Part shown: positions 17,429 to 26,816 of the stretch, piece by piece
How positions within the stretch are numbered: the first letter of the stretch is position 1
Layout of the letters: each line of letters opens with the position of its first letter
The notes under the pieces: generated by a model
Told to the model about the DNA's origin: nothing
The model's database searches: none
The model's input: the letters and a program-made list of their open reading frames with translations, nothing else
Assembly (NCBI RefSeq): GCF_000829435.1
Contig: NZ_JXRP01000006.1
Location: 310,001-374,000 of the forward strand
Direction: 5' to 3'
DNA length: 64,000 nt
Source of the DNA: Jeotgalibacillus soli
GTDB lineage: Bacteria > Bacillota > Bacilli > Bacillales > Jeotgalibacillaceae
Program-made: the position numbers and the translations under genes

Positions 17429-18922
17429 ATGAAAGCCATTTTGCAAATCCATGAGAGTGATAATGTCGTACTGGCTTTAAGAGATATCGATAAAGATGAA
17501 CGTATAAAGGTTGGTGGAACCGAGATTCAACTAATAGACTCGGTGAAAAGGGGACATAAAATTGCTGTTAAGACTCTCGAATCAGACAGTAATGTGATTA
17601 AATATGGATTCCCGATTGGTCATGTTACTAAAGCAGTAAAGCCGGGAGAGCTAATCCACACACATAATACAAAAACGAACCTTTCGGGAACGCAGGAATA
17701 CCAATATGATCAAAAATTAGTAGAAAACATGTATAAAAACGAGCAGCGAAGCTTTATGGGGTACAGAAGAGATAACGGAACAGTAGGGATTCGCAATGAA
17801 TTGTGGATCGTTCCTACAGTTGGGTGCGTGAACGGAATCGCGGAAAAAATCATTAAACGCTTTGAAAAGGAAGTAGGGGACAACAGTCCGTTTGATAATG
17901 TTCTCGTGTTAAAGCATAACTACGGATGCTCTCAGCTTGGTGACGATCATGAAAACACAAAAAGTATACTGCTGAACGCAGTCAATCATCCAAACGCTGG
18001 CGGGGTTCTCGTTCTAGGACTTGGCTGCGAAAATAATGAACTGCCGGCATTCATGAAAGCACTCGGTGACGTGGACGAGAACAGAATAAAATTCCTCATA
18101 TCACAGGAAGTATCAAACGAAATTGAAGAAGGCTTGAAGCTTGTGATGGAAATTCACGAGCATGCCAAAGGGGACAAGCGAGTTGAGGTTCCCTTATCGG
18201 AATTAAAAATCGGTTTAAAATGCGGAGGCTCTGATGGGTTTTCCGGTATTACCGCTAATCCGCTTTTAGGACGATTTTCAGATTACTTGATTGCTCAGGG
18301 AGGTACAACGGTTTTAACTGAGGTGCCAGAAATGTTTGGAGCTGAAACATTGCTGATGGAACGAGCTGCAAATGAAGAGGTCTTTCATAAAATTGTTGAT
18401 TTGATCAATGATTTTAAACAGTATTTTCTCGCTCACAATCAGCCAATCTATGAAAATCCTTCTCCAGGAAATAAGGATGGTGGAATTTCCACACTGGAGG
18501 ATAAGTCGTTAGGCTGTACACAAAAATCAGGAACCTCGGTTGTAGTAGACGTTCTGAAATACGGGGAAATTTTAAGCGCAAAGGGATTGAATCTGCTTAG
18601 CGCCCCTGGAAATGACTTAATCGCTTCGACTGCCTTAGCAGCAGCGGGCTGTCATATTGTCTTATTTACAACAGGCAGAGGAACGCCCTTTGGCACATTT
18701 GTTCCTACAGTGAAGGTCTCTACAAATACACCAATCCATGAAGCAAAGCCGCATTGGATTGACTACAATGCCGGAACTCTACTGGAAGAAGATGTGTCTT
18801 CTGAAGCCGTCTTGGAGGATTTTGTTAACTATGTGATTCAAGTTGCAAACGGTGATTTTGTTAACAATGAGAAAAATGATTTCCGGGAAATTTCTATTTT
18901 TAAAACGGGTGTAACGCTTTAA
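17429..18922 (+). CDS. uxaA: Altronate dehydratase (UxaA)
   Basis: Dehydratase of 497 residues producing KDG from altronate. It has the N-terminal SAF-type domain (ALRDIDKDERIKVGGTEI) and the large C-terminal domain with GLGCENNELPAF, KCGGSDGFSGITANP and ALAAAGCHIVLFTTGRGTP, whose conserved cysteines are in the expected places for metal binding. ATG 17429 follows AAGGAGG. It is directly downstream of uxaB and upstream of kdgA-kdgK, giving a complete branch from galacturonate to central metabolism. Confidence 0.95.
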   Translation: MKAILQIHESDNVVLALRDIDKDERIKVGGTEIQLIDSVKRGHKIAVKTLESDSNVIKYGFPIGHVTKAVKPGELIHTHNTKTNLSGTQEYQYDQKLVENMYKNEQRSFMGYRRDNGTVGIRNELWIVPTVGCVNGIAEKIIKRFEKEVGDNSPFDNVLVLKHNYGCSQLGDDHENTKSILLNAVNHPNAGGVLVLGLGCENNELPAFMKALGDVDENRIKFLISQEVSNEIEEGLKLVMEIHEHAKGDKRVEVPLSELKIGLKCGGSDGFSGITANPLLGRFSDYLIAQGGTTVLTEVPEMFGAETLLMERAANEEVFHKIVDLINDFKQYFLAHNQPIYENPSPGNKDGGISTLEDKSLGCTQKSGTSVVVDVLKYGEILSAKGLNLLSAPGNDLIASTALAAAGCHIVLFTTGRGTPFGTFVPTVKVSTNTPIHEAKPHWIDYNAGTLLEEDVSSEAVLEDFVNYVIQVANGDFVNNEKNDFREISIFKTGVTL

Positions 18923-18946
18923 AGAATGTACTGGAGGTGGATGGGA

Positions 18947-19603
18947 ATGGCAGAAAAATTGCTTGTAAGCTTGGAGAAAGAGAAGATCATCGCGATCATT
19001 CGAGGAATTGAACGAGATAAAGGGGATGCAACAGCAAATGCGCTGGCAGCTGGCGGTATATCGTTTTTAGAGATTACACTAAACACAAATGGCGCCCTGC
19101 AAATGATTGAAGATGTCAGAAAGAGCCATGAAGGGGTACTTCGAGTTGGAGCCGGGACTGTTTTGACGTTGGAAATGGCGAAGGAAGCGATAAATGCAGG
19201 CGCAGAGTATATCATCTCACCTAACTTAGATGAAGAGGTATTAGCCTACGGGTTGGAGCAGGGCATTCCTGTTTGGCCGGGCACGATGACGCCTTCTGAG
19301 ATTGTACGTGCCCACAAACTGGGAGCGCAGGCAGTCAAAGTCTTTCCCATTGGTTCATTAGGCATTAAATATATAAAAGAAATACGAGCACCATTAAACA
19401 ACATCCCAATGATTGCAACAGGAGGTATAAACAAAGAAAATATCCAAGAGGTGCTAAGCTATGGCGTCACAGCAGTTGGCCTTGGAGGAAATCTAGTCGA
19501 CAACCAGCTTATTCGAGAAGGGGAATTTAACCAAATTACCCAGCTTGCAAAGGAATATGTTGAACTAGTGAAAGAGGTGGGGATCAGTGCCGCAGCAAAA
19601 TGA
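18947..19603 (+). CDS. kdgA: KDPG/KHG aldolase (KdgA)
   Basis: Class I aldolase of 218 residues that splits 2-keto-3-deoxy-6-phosphogluconate to pyruvate and glyceraldehyde 3-phosphate. The barrel shows IIAIIRG, FLEITLNT (catalytic Glu), RVGAGTVL, the Schiff-base lysine in AVKVFPIGSLG and IATGGINKENI. ATG 18947 is chosen over 18926 and 18941 since GGAGGT (18933-18938) is 8 nt before it. Its last 17 nt overlap the start of kdgK. Confidence 0.93.
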   Translation: MAEKLLVSLEKEKIIAIIRGIERDKGDATANALAAGGISFLEITLNTNGALQMIEDVRKSHEGVLRVGAGTVLTLEMAKEAINAGAEYIISPNLDEEVLAYGLEQGIPVWPGTMTPSEIVRAHKLGAQAVKVFPIGSLGIKYIKEIRAPLNNIPMIATGGINKENIQEVLSYGVTAVGLGGNLVDNQLIREGEFNQITQLAKEYVELVKEVGISAAAK

Positions 19604-20585
19604 AGCAGATGTTGTAACCCTTGGTGAAAGTATGGTTCTTTTTCAGTCCATGGGAGACCGGTCTTTAATGTATGAATCAACATTTACGAAATCGCTTGCC
19701 GGCGCAGAATCGAATGTGGCTATCGGACTGAGCAGGTTAGGGAAAAAGGTAAGATGGATCAGCAGCCTTGGAACCGACCCCTTTGGTGATTTCGTCATGG
19801 CAACACTTGCTGGTGAAGGGGTAGATACAACTCATGTCATACGTGATGAGGATGCCCCGACTTCTGTTTATTTTAAAGACCTCAAAGCCTACGCAGACCC
19901 AAATGTGTATTATTATCGCAAGCATTCTGCGGCTAGCCGTTTACATCCCGGCGTTATTAGATCGGAATGGTTCGATGGTGCAAAACACTTTCATGTCACA
20001 GGCATTACCCCTGCAATTGGGAAGGAAACCGAAGAAACTGTCCGACAGGCGATGATTTTGGCGCATGAAAAAGGATTGACGATTTCATTTGATCCTAATT
20101 TACGAAGAAAGCTATGGAGTGCAGAGAAGGCAAGAGAAGTGCTTTTATCATTCATTCCATTGTGTGACATCTACTTGCCTGGTATTGAAGAGGCTCAGTT
20201 TTTGTTGGGGGATCTACCGGTGGAGGAATATGGTGAGCGGTTTTTAGCTATGGGTCCGAAGATCGTCGCTCTTAAACTGGGAGAAGAAGGGGCCATTGGG
20301 TTTACTACGGGACATTCAGTCAAGGTGCCTCCCTTTAAAATTGATCATGTTGTAGATACAGTTGGAGCAGGGGATTCCTTCGCTGCGGGTTTGCTGTCCG
20401 TTCTATTAGACTCGCTGGAGCAGCTTCGTACAGGAAATATACCAGCTGAGGTTGTAATAGAGGCGTTGGAAAGAGCCAATACATTAGGTGCGCTGGCCAC
20501 TCAATTTAAAGGGGATTGGGAGGGAGCACCGCGCCTTAAAGAATTAAAAGGAATTATGAATGGAAAACCAGTATCAACGCGATAA
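19587..20585 (+). CDS. kdgK: 2-dehydro-3-deoxygluconokinase (KdgK)
   Basis: PfkB-family sugar kinase of 332 residues that phosphorylates KDG. Family signatures are the N-terminal VVTLGESMVLF and AGAESNVAIGLSRLG, and the C-terminal ATP/anion-hole motif DTVGAGDSFAAGLL with the catalytic Asp. It starts with GTG overlapping kdgA out of frame, so the pair is translationally coupled. A terminator closes the operon directly after it. Confidence 0.93.
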   Translation: MPQQNEADVVTLGESMVLFQSMGDRSLMYESTFTKSLAGAESNVAIGLSRLGKKVRWISSLGTDPFGDFVMATLAGEGVDTTHVIRDEDAPTSVYFKDLKAYADPNVYYYRKHSAASRLHPGVIRSEWFDGAKHFHVTGITPAIGKETEETVRQAMILAHEKGLTISFDPNLRRKLWSAEKAREVLLSFIPLCDIYLPGIEEAQFLLGDLPVEEYGERFLAMGPKIVALKLGEEGAIGFTTGHSVKVPPFKIDHVVDTVGAGDSFAAGLLSVLLDSLEQLRTGNIPAEVVIEALERANTLGALATQFKGDWEGAPRLKELKGIMNGKPVSTR

Positions 20586-20620
20586 AACGCCGCTTGGGGA
20601 TCTCTTCCCGGCGGTTTTTT
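20586..20620 (+). terminator. Terminator after kdgK
   Basis: ACGCCG and CGGCGG arms with an inner GGGG/TCCC contact, then six T residues at 20615-20620. Confidence 0.75.
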
Positions 20621-20945
20621 GAATTAAGCCATCGGGGGATTTGTATGCCTTCGTTTTGAAAATATGGACCGTTACCTGTTAGCTGTATTTAGGGGTCTTC
20701 GTTTCGAGATTATGGATCTTTATACAATATTTATGGGCCAAACTCAAACTCTATTCATTCTCTGAATTACCATCCAATTTTCACTCTCACAAAGCAGAAA
20801 ATGTCGAAAAATTCCTCTTGATTTTTTCAGCGTAATACTCCCAAAAACCCTTATTTTATCATGATTTTTGTTACCTCTGATTTTTAAACCATCATGACTG
20901 AATATTTAATTAATTAAATCTGTTGAATATCTTATTCTATTAGTA
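20621..20945. other. AT-rich intergenic region with a 27-nt imperfect direct repeat
   Basis: No gene is seen. Two similar segments, 20648-20674 and 20696-20722, share most of TTCGTTTTGAAAATATGGA at a 48-nt spacing. AraC-type regulators such as the nearby YesN homologue bind direct repeats, so these are candidates for its site, though they lie about 300 nt from the gene start. Confidence 0.35.
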
Positions 20946-20959
20946 GAAAGCGCTTTCAA
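20944..20959. promoter_or_regulatory. cre-like palindrome before the ABC operon
   Basis: GAAAGCGCTTTC (20946-20957) is a perfect 12-nt palindrome within AGAAAGCGCTTTCA, matching the CcpA cre pattern well. It sits 40 nt upstream of the binding-protein start, so carbon catabolite repression of the importer is likely. Confidence 0.65.
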
Positions 20960-20996
20960 TTATATGTACGAACAAAACAAAGGGGGAAAGTCAGAC

Positions 20997-22304
20997 ATGA
21001 AAAAGAAATGGCTATTATCAGGATTGGCGTTACTCTTACTTTTACTGACTGCTTGTTCTGGGGGATCGGACTCTTCATCTTCATCATCAGATGCTGGATC
21101 AGGTTCTAGTGAAGACGGGGATGATATCACATTAAGAATCGCATGGTGGGGTTCACAAACCAGACATGATATGACATTGGAAGTAATTGAAATGTATGAG
21201 GAACAAAATCCAAATGTAACGATTGAATCTGAATTTACCGGTTGGGATGGATATTTTGAAAAGATGTCAGCTCAAGCCGTTGGAAATAATTTGCCGGATA
21301 TTATGCAAATGAACTTTGGAGAGTACTTGAATCAGTATGCTGATAAAAATCTGTTAGCTGACCTGTCTGAATTTGTAGATGAAGGGGTTATTGATGCAAA
21401 CGGTATTAGTCCAGAGCTTTTGGATTCGGGTGTAGTTGATGGGAAATTGCTTGGAATTCCTCTTGGGATGAATGCATTGACTGTTGTATATGACGAGGAA
21501 ATGCTGACAAATGCAGGAACAAGCATGCCTGAAGACTGGACATGGGATGATTTCGAAGCAGCTGCTACAGCCGTACACGAAGAGCTTGATGTTTATGGAA
21601 CAAGACTATTTGAAATTGATAACATTTTTGAATACTACCTGAGAACACACGACGCTCGTTTCTTTAATGATGACGGAACGGATCTTGGATATACAGACGA
21701 TCAGCTGCTTATTGATTACTTCACAATGAATAAGAACCTAGTCGACGAAGGAATTGCGCCAGGGTTTGACGTTGTTCAGCAAATTAAAGGAATTGAAGAT
21801 GAATTAATCGTTCATGGAAATGCACCATTTGACTTAAGATGGTCGAATCAGGTTGTGGCACTTTCAAGCGCAGCTGGCAGACCGCTTAAGCTAGCGATGC
21901 TGCCAGGTCCGAATACTGAGGAAGGCATGTTTTTGAAGCCTGCTTCATTCTTCTCTGTAACAGAAAGCTCTGAGCAAAAAGAAGAAGCTGCTAAGTTTTT
22001 GGATTTCTTCACCAACAGTATAGAAGCGAACAAAATTCTAAATGCAGAGCGTGGAATTCCAGTTGATGAAGAGGTTCGAGAAGAATTGGCTGCTGCTGCA
22101 GATGAAAACAATAAAGCAATCTATGACTATATCGATCTTGTTGGAGAAAATAGCAGTCCAGTCGATAAAAACTACCCTGCTTCTGCGACTGAGATTATCA
22201 CTCTCTTAACTGAGGTTGATGAGAAGGTTATGTACGGACAAATTACGCCTGAAGAAGGGGCAAAAGAATTTAGAGAGAAAGCAAAAGAAATTTTAGCACG
22301 ATAA
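20997..22304 (+). CDS. Sugar ABC transporter substrate-binding lipoprotein
   Basis: Family 1 solute-binding protein of 435 residues. A lipoprotein signal (KKKWLLSGLALLLLLLTAC) ends in lipobox LTAC, followed by a Ser/Asp/Gly-rich linker and a typical binding domain starting ITLRIAWWGSQTRHD. ATG 20997 is chosen over 20964 because AAAGGGGGAAAG precedes it and it starts the signal peptide. It heads an operon with two permeases and a GH105 hydrolase, similar to YesO, so its ligand is probably a rhamnogalacturonan or unsaturated galacturonan fragment. Confidence 0.92.
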   Translation: MKKKWLLSGLALLLLLLTACSGGSDSSSSSSDAGSGSSEDGDDITLRIAWWGSQTRHDMTLEVIEMYEEQNPNVTIESEFTGWDGYFEKMSAQAVGNNLPDIMQMNFGEYLNQYADKNLLADLSEFVDEGVIDANGISPELLDSGVVDGKLLGIPLGMNALTVVYDEEMLTNAGTSMPEDWTWDDFEAAATAVHEELDVYGTRLFEIDNIFEYYLRTHDARFFNDDGTDLGYTDDQLLIDYFTMNKNLVDEGIAPGFDVVQQIKGIEDELIVHGNAPFDLRWSNQVVALSSAAGRPLKLAMLPGPNTEEGMFLKPASFFSVTESSEQKEEAAKFLDFFTNSIEANKILNAERGIPVDEEVREELAAAADENNKAIYDYIDLVGENSSPVDKNYPASATEIITLLTEVDEKVMYGQITPEEGAKEFREKAKEILAR

Positions 22305-22317
22305 CGTAACAATGCAG

Positions 22318-22358
22318 GGTCCTGACTAGATACGATTTTATCCATTCAGGACCTTCTT
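22318..22358 (+). terminator. Intercistronic hairpin between binding protein and permease
   Basis: GGTCCTGA (22318-22325) and TCAGGACC (22346-22353) pair perfectly, followed by TTCTT. Such a partial terminator or 3' stabiliser commonly lets the binding protein be made in excess of the permeases. Confidence 0.6.
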
Positions 22359-22393
22359 AATACAATCAACTTCTTCAGAAAGAGGTGAGGGGA

Positions 22394-23377
22394 ATGCTGC
22401 CAAGAAAAAGTGATCCTGTAGCGGAAACTGGTAAATATACACGGAATTCACCGGCACCAAAGCTAAAGATAGCAGGACCGTTTAATAAAAAAAATAAAAA
22501 TGGCTATCAAAATGTAACAGGATACCTTTTTATTTCTCCTTTTATCATCGGTTTTATTGCATTAACACTCTATCCAATCGTCTATTCATTTTTTCTCTCG
22601 TTTACTGATTTTGATTTATTGGGAACGCCGAATTTCATTGGATTAGGAAACTATGAACGGATGTTTACCGGTGATGAGAAGTTCTGGATATCGTTGAAAG
22701 TAACCTTTACTTATGCTTTAACCGCTGTTCCGCTGCGTCTCGTTTTCGCATTGGCAGTGGCAATGCTGCTTAATCGAGTGGTTGAATTTGTTGGACTATA
22801 TCGGACACTGCTTTATTTACCATCGATCATTGGCGGCAGTATTGCAATCTCAATTTTGTGGAGACAGCTGTTCGGTAACGATGGGGCGCTGAATTCATTA
22901 CTGGGGTTTTTCGGAATTTCGGGACATTCATGGCTCGGCGATCCTGCTACAGCTCTTTGGACGCTTGTTGCTTTATACGGCTGGCAGTTTGGATCATCCA
23001 TGCTCATCTTCCTGGCAGGTCTGAGAAATATTCCAAAAGATTATTATGAAGCTGCAAGCATTGATGGTGCTGGTGCATGGAGCCAGTTTGTGAGGATCAC
23101 TTTACCGTTATTAACACCCGTCATTTTGTTTAACCTGGTTATGCAAACGATTCAAGGATTTATGGCCTTTACGCCGAGTTATGTTGTAACACAAGGCGGA
23201 CCGATGGACAGTACGCTATTATACGTCCTTTACATGTTCAGAAGAGCCTTCGAATTTTTCGATATGGGATACGCTTCTGCTATGGCTTGGGTCATGCTTG
23301 TAATCATTGGTATTTTGACAGCAATTATTTTCAAAAGCTCGAAGCATTGGGTTCACTATGAGCAGGATGAAAAATAG
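22394..23377 (+). CDS. Sugar ABC transporter permease, MalF/YesP type
   Basis: Membrane permease of 327 residues with six predicted helices and the cytoplasmic EAA loop EAASIDGAGAWSQFVRITLPLLTP that contacts the ATPase. ATG 22394 is preferred to GTG 22385, which lies inside the ribosome binding site GAGGTGAGG. It is followed 18 nt later by the second permease. Confidence 0.93.
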   Translation: MLPRKSDPVAETGKYTRNSPAPKLKIAGPFNKKNKNGYQNVTGYLFISPFIIGFIALTLYPIVYSFFLSFTDFDLLGTPNFIGLGNYERMFTGDEKFWISLKVTFTYALTAVPLRLVFALAVAMLLNRVVEFVGLYRTLLYLPSIIGGSIAISILWRQLFGNDGALNSLLGFFGISGHSWLGDPATALWTLVALYGWQFGSSMLIFLAGLRNIPKDYYEAASIDGAGAWSQFVRITLPLLTPVILFNLVMQTIQGFMAFTPSYVVTQGGPMDSTLLYVLYMFRRAFEFFDMGYASAMAWVMLVIIGILTAIIFKSSKHWVHYEQDEK

Positions 23378-23395
23378 GACAAGGAGGAAACTTCA

Positions 23396-24241
23396 ATGGA
23401 CGGTAAATGGCAGAAAAGACTTAAAAAATTTTCGCAGCATTTCATTATTATTGTATTAATCGTTATCATGCTGTATCCCCTTGTCTGGATGATTGGGAGT
23501 TCCTTTAAAGAAAGTTCAAAAATATTTGTCGAGGCTCACTCCATCATTCCTTCAAGCTGGCATCCTGAAAACTACATAGAAGGCTGGAAGGGCTTTGGCG
23601 GAATCAGCTTTTTCACTTTCTTTAAAAATTCATTTTTCATTGTCATTGTAACGACAATTGGAAGTATCATCTCTTCAACATTTATTGCATACGGGCTGGC
23701 TAGAGTAAAGTTTAGAGGGAAGAAATTTTGGTTCGCCATGATGATGATGACCATGATGCTTCCTTTTGAAATGGTGATGATTCCACAATACATTATGTTC
23801 AATAATTTTGACATGATCAATACGTATTGGCCGCTTATCTTACCAAACTTCTTTGGTGTTCCTTTCTTTATCTTTTTGATTATGCAGTTTATCCGTACGA
23901 TTCCAATTGAACTGGATGAAGCAGCGAAGATGGATGGCTGTAATACTTTTTCTATCTTTTTCAGAATTATTGTCCCGCTCGTAACGCCTGCCATGATGAC
24001 GGCTGCCATTTTCTCGTTCTATTGGAGTTGGTCAGACTTTATGGGACCGTTAATTTATATTTCAAAGCCTGAGCTTTACCCTGTATCTGTCGCACTTAAG
24101 CTCTTCTCAGATCCAGATAATTTAACAAACTGGGGAGCGATGTTTGCCATGTCGACGCTGAGCTTAGTTCCGGTGTTTATCGTGTTCTTTATTTTCCAGC
24201 GCTATATTGTCGAAGGAATCAGCACAAGCGGATTGAAATAG
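23396..24241 (+). CDS. Sugar ABC transporter permease, MalG/YesQ type
   Basis: Second permease of 281 residues with six helices and EAA loop DEAAKMDGCNTFSIFFRIIVPLVTP. RBS AAGGAGG. No ATP-binding subunit gene is present in the operon, as is normal for Bacillus oligosaccharide importers that share a global MsmX-type ATPase. Confidence 0.93.
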   Translation: MDGKWQKRLKKFSQHFIIIVLIVIMLYPLVWMIGSSFKESSKIFVEAHSIIPSSWHPENYIEGWKGFGGISFFTFFKNSFFIVIVTTIGSIISSTFIAYGLARVKFRGKKFWFAMMMMTMMLPFEMVMIPQYIMFNNFDMINTYWPLILPNFFGVPFFIFLIMQFIRTIPIELDEAAKMDGCNTFSIFFRIIVPLVTPAMMTAAIFSFYWSWSDFMGPLIYISKPELYPVSVALKLFSDPDNLTNWGAMFAMSTLSLVPVFIVFFIFQRYIVEGISTSGLK

Positions 24242-24259
24242 AAAAGGAGATGAAAATAG

Positions 24260-25369
24260 ATGGTTTCAATAAAAGAAGAAAAGATCAATCAATTCAAAAC
24301 GACGCTTGACTGGGGGCAGGCTGCCTGTGAAGCATTAATGAAAAAATTCGAGGCACCTTTGCTTCCTCCTGAAAATAAATGGCATTACCACCAGGGTGTA
24401 TTTCTGTACGGATTGCAAGAACTCTCAGAAAAAAAGAAAGATGATCGATATTCTGCTTATATCAAAGCATATGTAGATAGCTTAATTGATGAAAACGGAA
24501 ACTTCCTCTTTGACCGTAAAGAACTCGATTCCATTCAAGCAGGACTGCTTTTGTTTGAGATAGAAAAACAGACAACGGATCAGCGCTATAGAATTGCAGC
24601 GGATAAACTGTTAGCCATGTTTCCGACCCTTAATAAAACAACGGACGGCGGATATTGGCACAAGGACCGCTATCCGTATCAAATGTGGCTGGACGGGCTG
24701 TACATGGGCGGTGTTTTCGCACTTCATTATGGAAAAGAGTACGGGGATCCAAGTTTGCTTGATATGGTTGTAGAGCAGGAAGCGCTTATGCGGAAGCATA
24801 CGTTTGATGAAGAAACCGGATTGTATTTCCATGCGTGGGATGAAAGCAGAAAGACGCCATGGTCGAATGAGAAAACAGGCAAATCACCAGAGTTTTGGGG
24901 AAGAGCTATAGGCTGGTATGGAATGGCGTTGAATGAAATTTTGGAATTTTTACCAGAGGATCATCCTGAACGACCTAAGCTGCTGCAAGCCTTAAGGAAT
25001 CTTGTGCAAAGTCTAATTAACTATCAGGATGAGGAAACGGGATTGTGGTACCAAGTAGTGGACAAAGGAGATAGGGAGGACAATTGGCTTGAAACATCCT
25101 GCTCCAGTCTTTTTGTCTATATGATTGCAAAAGGTGTTAAAAATCAGTTTCTTGACGAAAGCTTAATAGAATTTGCAAAAAAAGGATTTCAAGGGCTAAT
25201 TGACCAGATTGAATTTACAGAGGATGGTTTATTCGTATTGCCGGGTATTTGTATTGGGACAGGTGTTGGTGATTATGAGCATTATATAAACCGTCCGAAA
25301 ACGGATAATGACCTTCATGGAGTTGGAGCCTTTGTCCTTGCTTCAGTAGAAATGAGTGAATTTTGGTAA
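24260..25369 (+). CDS. GH105 unsaturated rhamnogalacturonyl/galacturonyl hydrolase
   Basis: Cytoplasmic (alpha/alpha)6-barrel hydrolase of 369 residues, no signal peptide, similar to YteR/YesR. It removes the unsaturated uronic acid from the non-reducing end of disaccharides made by lyases. Family marks include WHYHQGVFLYGL, YPYQMWLDGLYMGG with the catalytic Asp, FHAWDESRKTPWSN, EFWGRAIGWYGMAL and NWLETSCSSLFVYMIAKG. It is the last gene of the importer operon, so imported disaccharides are its expected substrate. A clear terminator follows. Confidence 0.92.
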   Translation: MVSIKEEKINQFKTTLDWGQAACEALMKKFEAPLLPPENKWHYHQGVFLYGLQELSEKKKDDRYSAYIKAYVDSLIDENGNFLFDRKELDSIQAGLLLFEIEKQTTDQRYRIAADKLLAMFPTLNKTTDGGYWHKDRYPYQMWLDGLYMGGVFALHYGKEYGDPSLLDMVVEQEALMRKHTFDEETGLYFHAWDESRKTPWSNEKTGKSPEFWGRAIGWYGMALNEILEFLPEDHPERPKLLQALRNLVQSLINYQDEETGLWYQVVDKGDREDNWLETSCSSLFVYMIAKGVKNQFLDESLIEFAKKGFQGLIDQIEFTEDGLFVLPGICIGTGVGDYEHYINRPKTDNDLHGVGAFVLASVEMSEFW

Positions 25370-25402
25370 TACAAAAGAGGGGGGTATTCCCCTCTTTTGT
25401 AT
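25369..25402 (+). terminator. Terminator after the GH105 gene
   Basis: ATACAAAAGAGGGG pairs exactly with CCCCTCTTTTGTAT around a 6-nt loop; the left arm begins at the stop codon. Confidence 0.8.
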
Positions 25403-25468
25403 TAGTGGGCCACTTGATCTTTTATAAAAAGGAAGAGCTTGCAAAATCGGTTAATAATGGAGTGATAC

Positions 25469-26770
25469 ATGATGAAAAAATATGCTGTTTGCGGAGTAAG
25501 TAAACGCGCTATAGGGATGTTTATAAAACCGATGCTAGAAACTTTTTCGGACACGAGCGAGTTAGTGGGATTGTTAGATAACGATGCAAAGCGTTTTTCA
25601 GTCTGTAAACAGCAATTTCCGGAAGTTGAACATGTTCACGAGTACGATGAGAGCCAATTTGAACAAATGATTTTAGATACAAAACCGGATGTCATCATCG
25701 TGACAGGCCGTGACGATACTCATATTAATTATATTTTACAAGCGCTGGTGCATGATCTGGATGTCATCACGGAAAAACCAATGGCGACAACAGCTGAAGA
25801 TTGTAAAAGGATTATGGATGCGGAGTTATCCAGTAAAGGAAAGGTCACGGTAACATTCAATTATCGCTACAGTCCCTTTCACACTAAAATTAAAGAACAG
25901 ATCCTAGAGGGGAAAATCGGCCGAATCACATCCATTGATTTAAACTGGTATATCGATACATACCATGGCTCAAGCTACTTCCAAAGATGGAACAGATTAA
26001 GAAAATTCTCGGGTGGTCTTTCCATTCACAAAAGCTCGCATCATTTTGATTTAGTCAACTGGTGGATCGGGCAGAAGCCTGTTGAGGTCTTTGCTTTTGG
26101 TGCATTAAACTACTATGGTCCTGACAGTGAGCTTAACCCGAAAAGCAAGGAAGAGGACGGCTTTTATTGCGGAACCTGTAAGGTTAGGGATCATTGCGAC
26201 TACTATTCAAGGTGGAATTCAAGAAGTGACAATATCATGGTAAAAGATGATCATATCGATTCAAGCACACGCAAAACAGAAGTCTATACGAATTATCGTC
26301 CGGATCAATGTGTTTTTGATTCAGAGATCGAAATTGAGGATACATATACCGCTACCGTCAAATATGATAAAGGTGCCTTACTAAGCTACTCGATTAATTT
26401 TTCATTGCCTTATGAGGGCTATCGTTTAGCGATCAATGGTACAAAAGGAAGGATTGAAACGACAGAATATCACGAACCAACACGTGTGCCGTTTCCATTC
26501 CCTGAGCAAACGATCGATTACTACCCGCTGTTTGGATCAAAAGAAACGATTCACGTGGTTAAGCGGGAAGGAGGACACGGAGGAGGAGATCCGGTTCTGC
26601 AAGAAGATCTGTTCCTTGGCATTAATCCAGTCCGTCCCTACAACATATTATCTGGGAGTGAAGATGGAGCTTATGCCATTGCTATGGGAGAAGCGGTTTG
26701 GAAATCTGCAAATGAAAACCGGCCGATCACGATCGAAAGCTTATTGAATCCATCATCTGTAGCTACGTAA
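25469..26770 (+). CDS. Gfo/Idh/MocA family oxidoreductase
   Basis: NAD(P)-dependent oxidoreductase of 433 residues with an N-terminal Rossmann domain and the family motif EKPMATTAEDCKRIMD, whose lysine acts in catalysis. GGLSIHKSSHHFDLVNWWIG is the usual active-site His segment. A C-x2-C-x5-C cluster at Cys234, Cys237 and Cys243, with Cys281 further on, suggests a structural metal as in some relatives. Substrate is unknown; a sugar or uronate oxidation in the pectin route is reasonable. RBS TAATGGAGTG, start ATG 25469 or 25472. Confidence 0.85.
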   Translation: MMKKYAVCGVSKRAIGMFIKPMLETFSDTSELVGLLDNDAKRFSVCKQQFPEVEHVHEYDESQFEQMILDTKPDVIIVTGRDDTHINYILQALVHDLDVITEKPMATTAEDCKRIMDAELSSKGKVTVTFNYRYSPFHTKIKEQILEGKIGRITSIDLNWYIDTYHGSSYFQRWNRLRKFSGGLSIHKSSHHFDLVNWWIGQKPVEVFAFGALNYYGPDSELNPKSKEEDGFYCGTCKVRDHCDYYSRWNSRSDNIMVKDDHIDSSTRKTEVYTNYRPDQCVFDSEIEIEDTYTATVKYDKGALLSYSINFSLPYEGYRLAINGTKGRIETTEYHEPTRVPFPFPEQTIDYYPLFGSKETIHVVKREGGHGGGDPVLQEDLFLGINPVRPYNILSGSEDGAYAIAMGEAVWKSANENRPITIESLLNPSSVAT

Positions 26771-26816
26771 TAAAACTTATGACTTTGGCGTTAATTGGAA
26801 GGAGATCTTACCTGCT

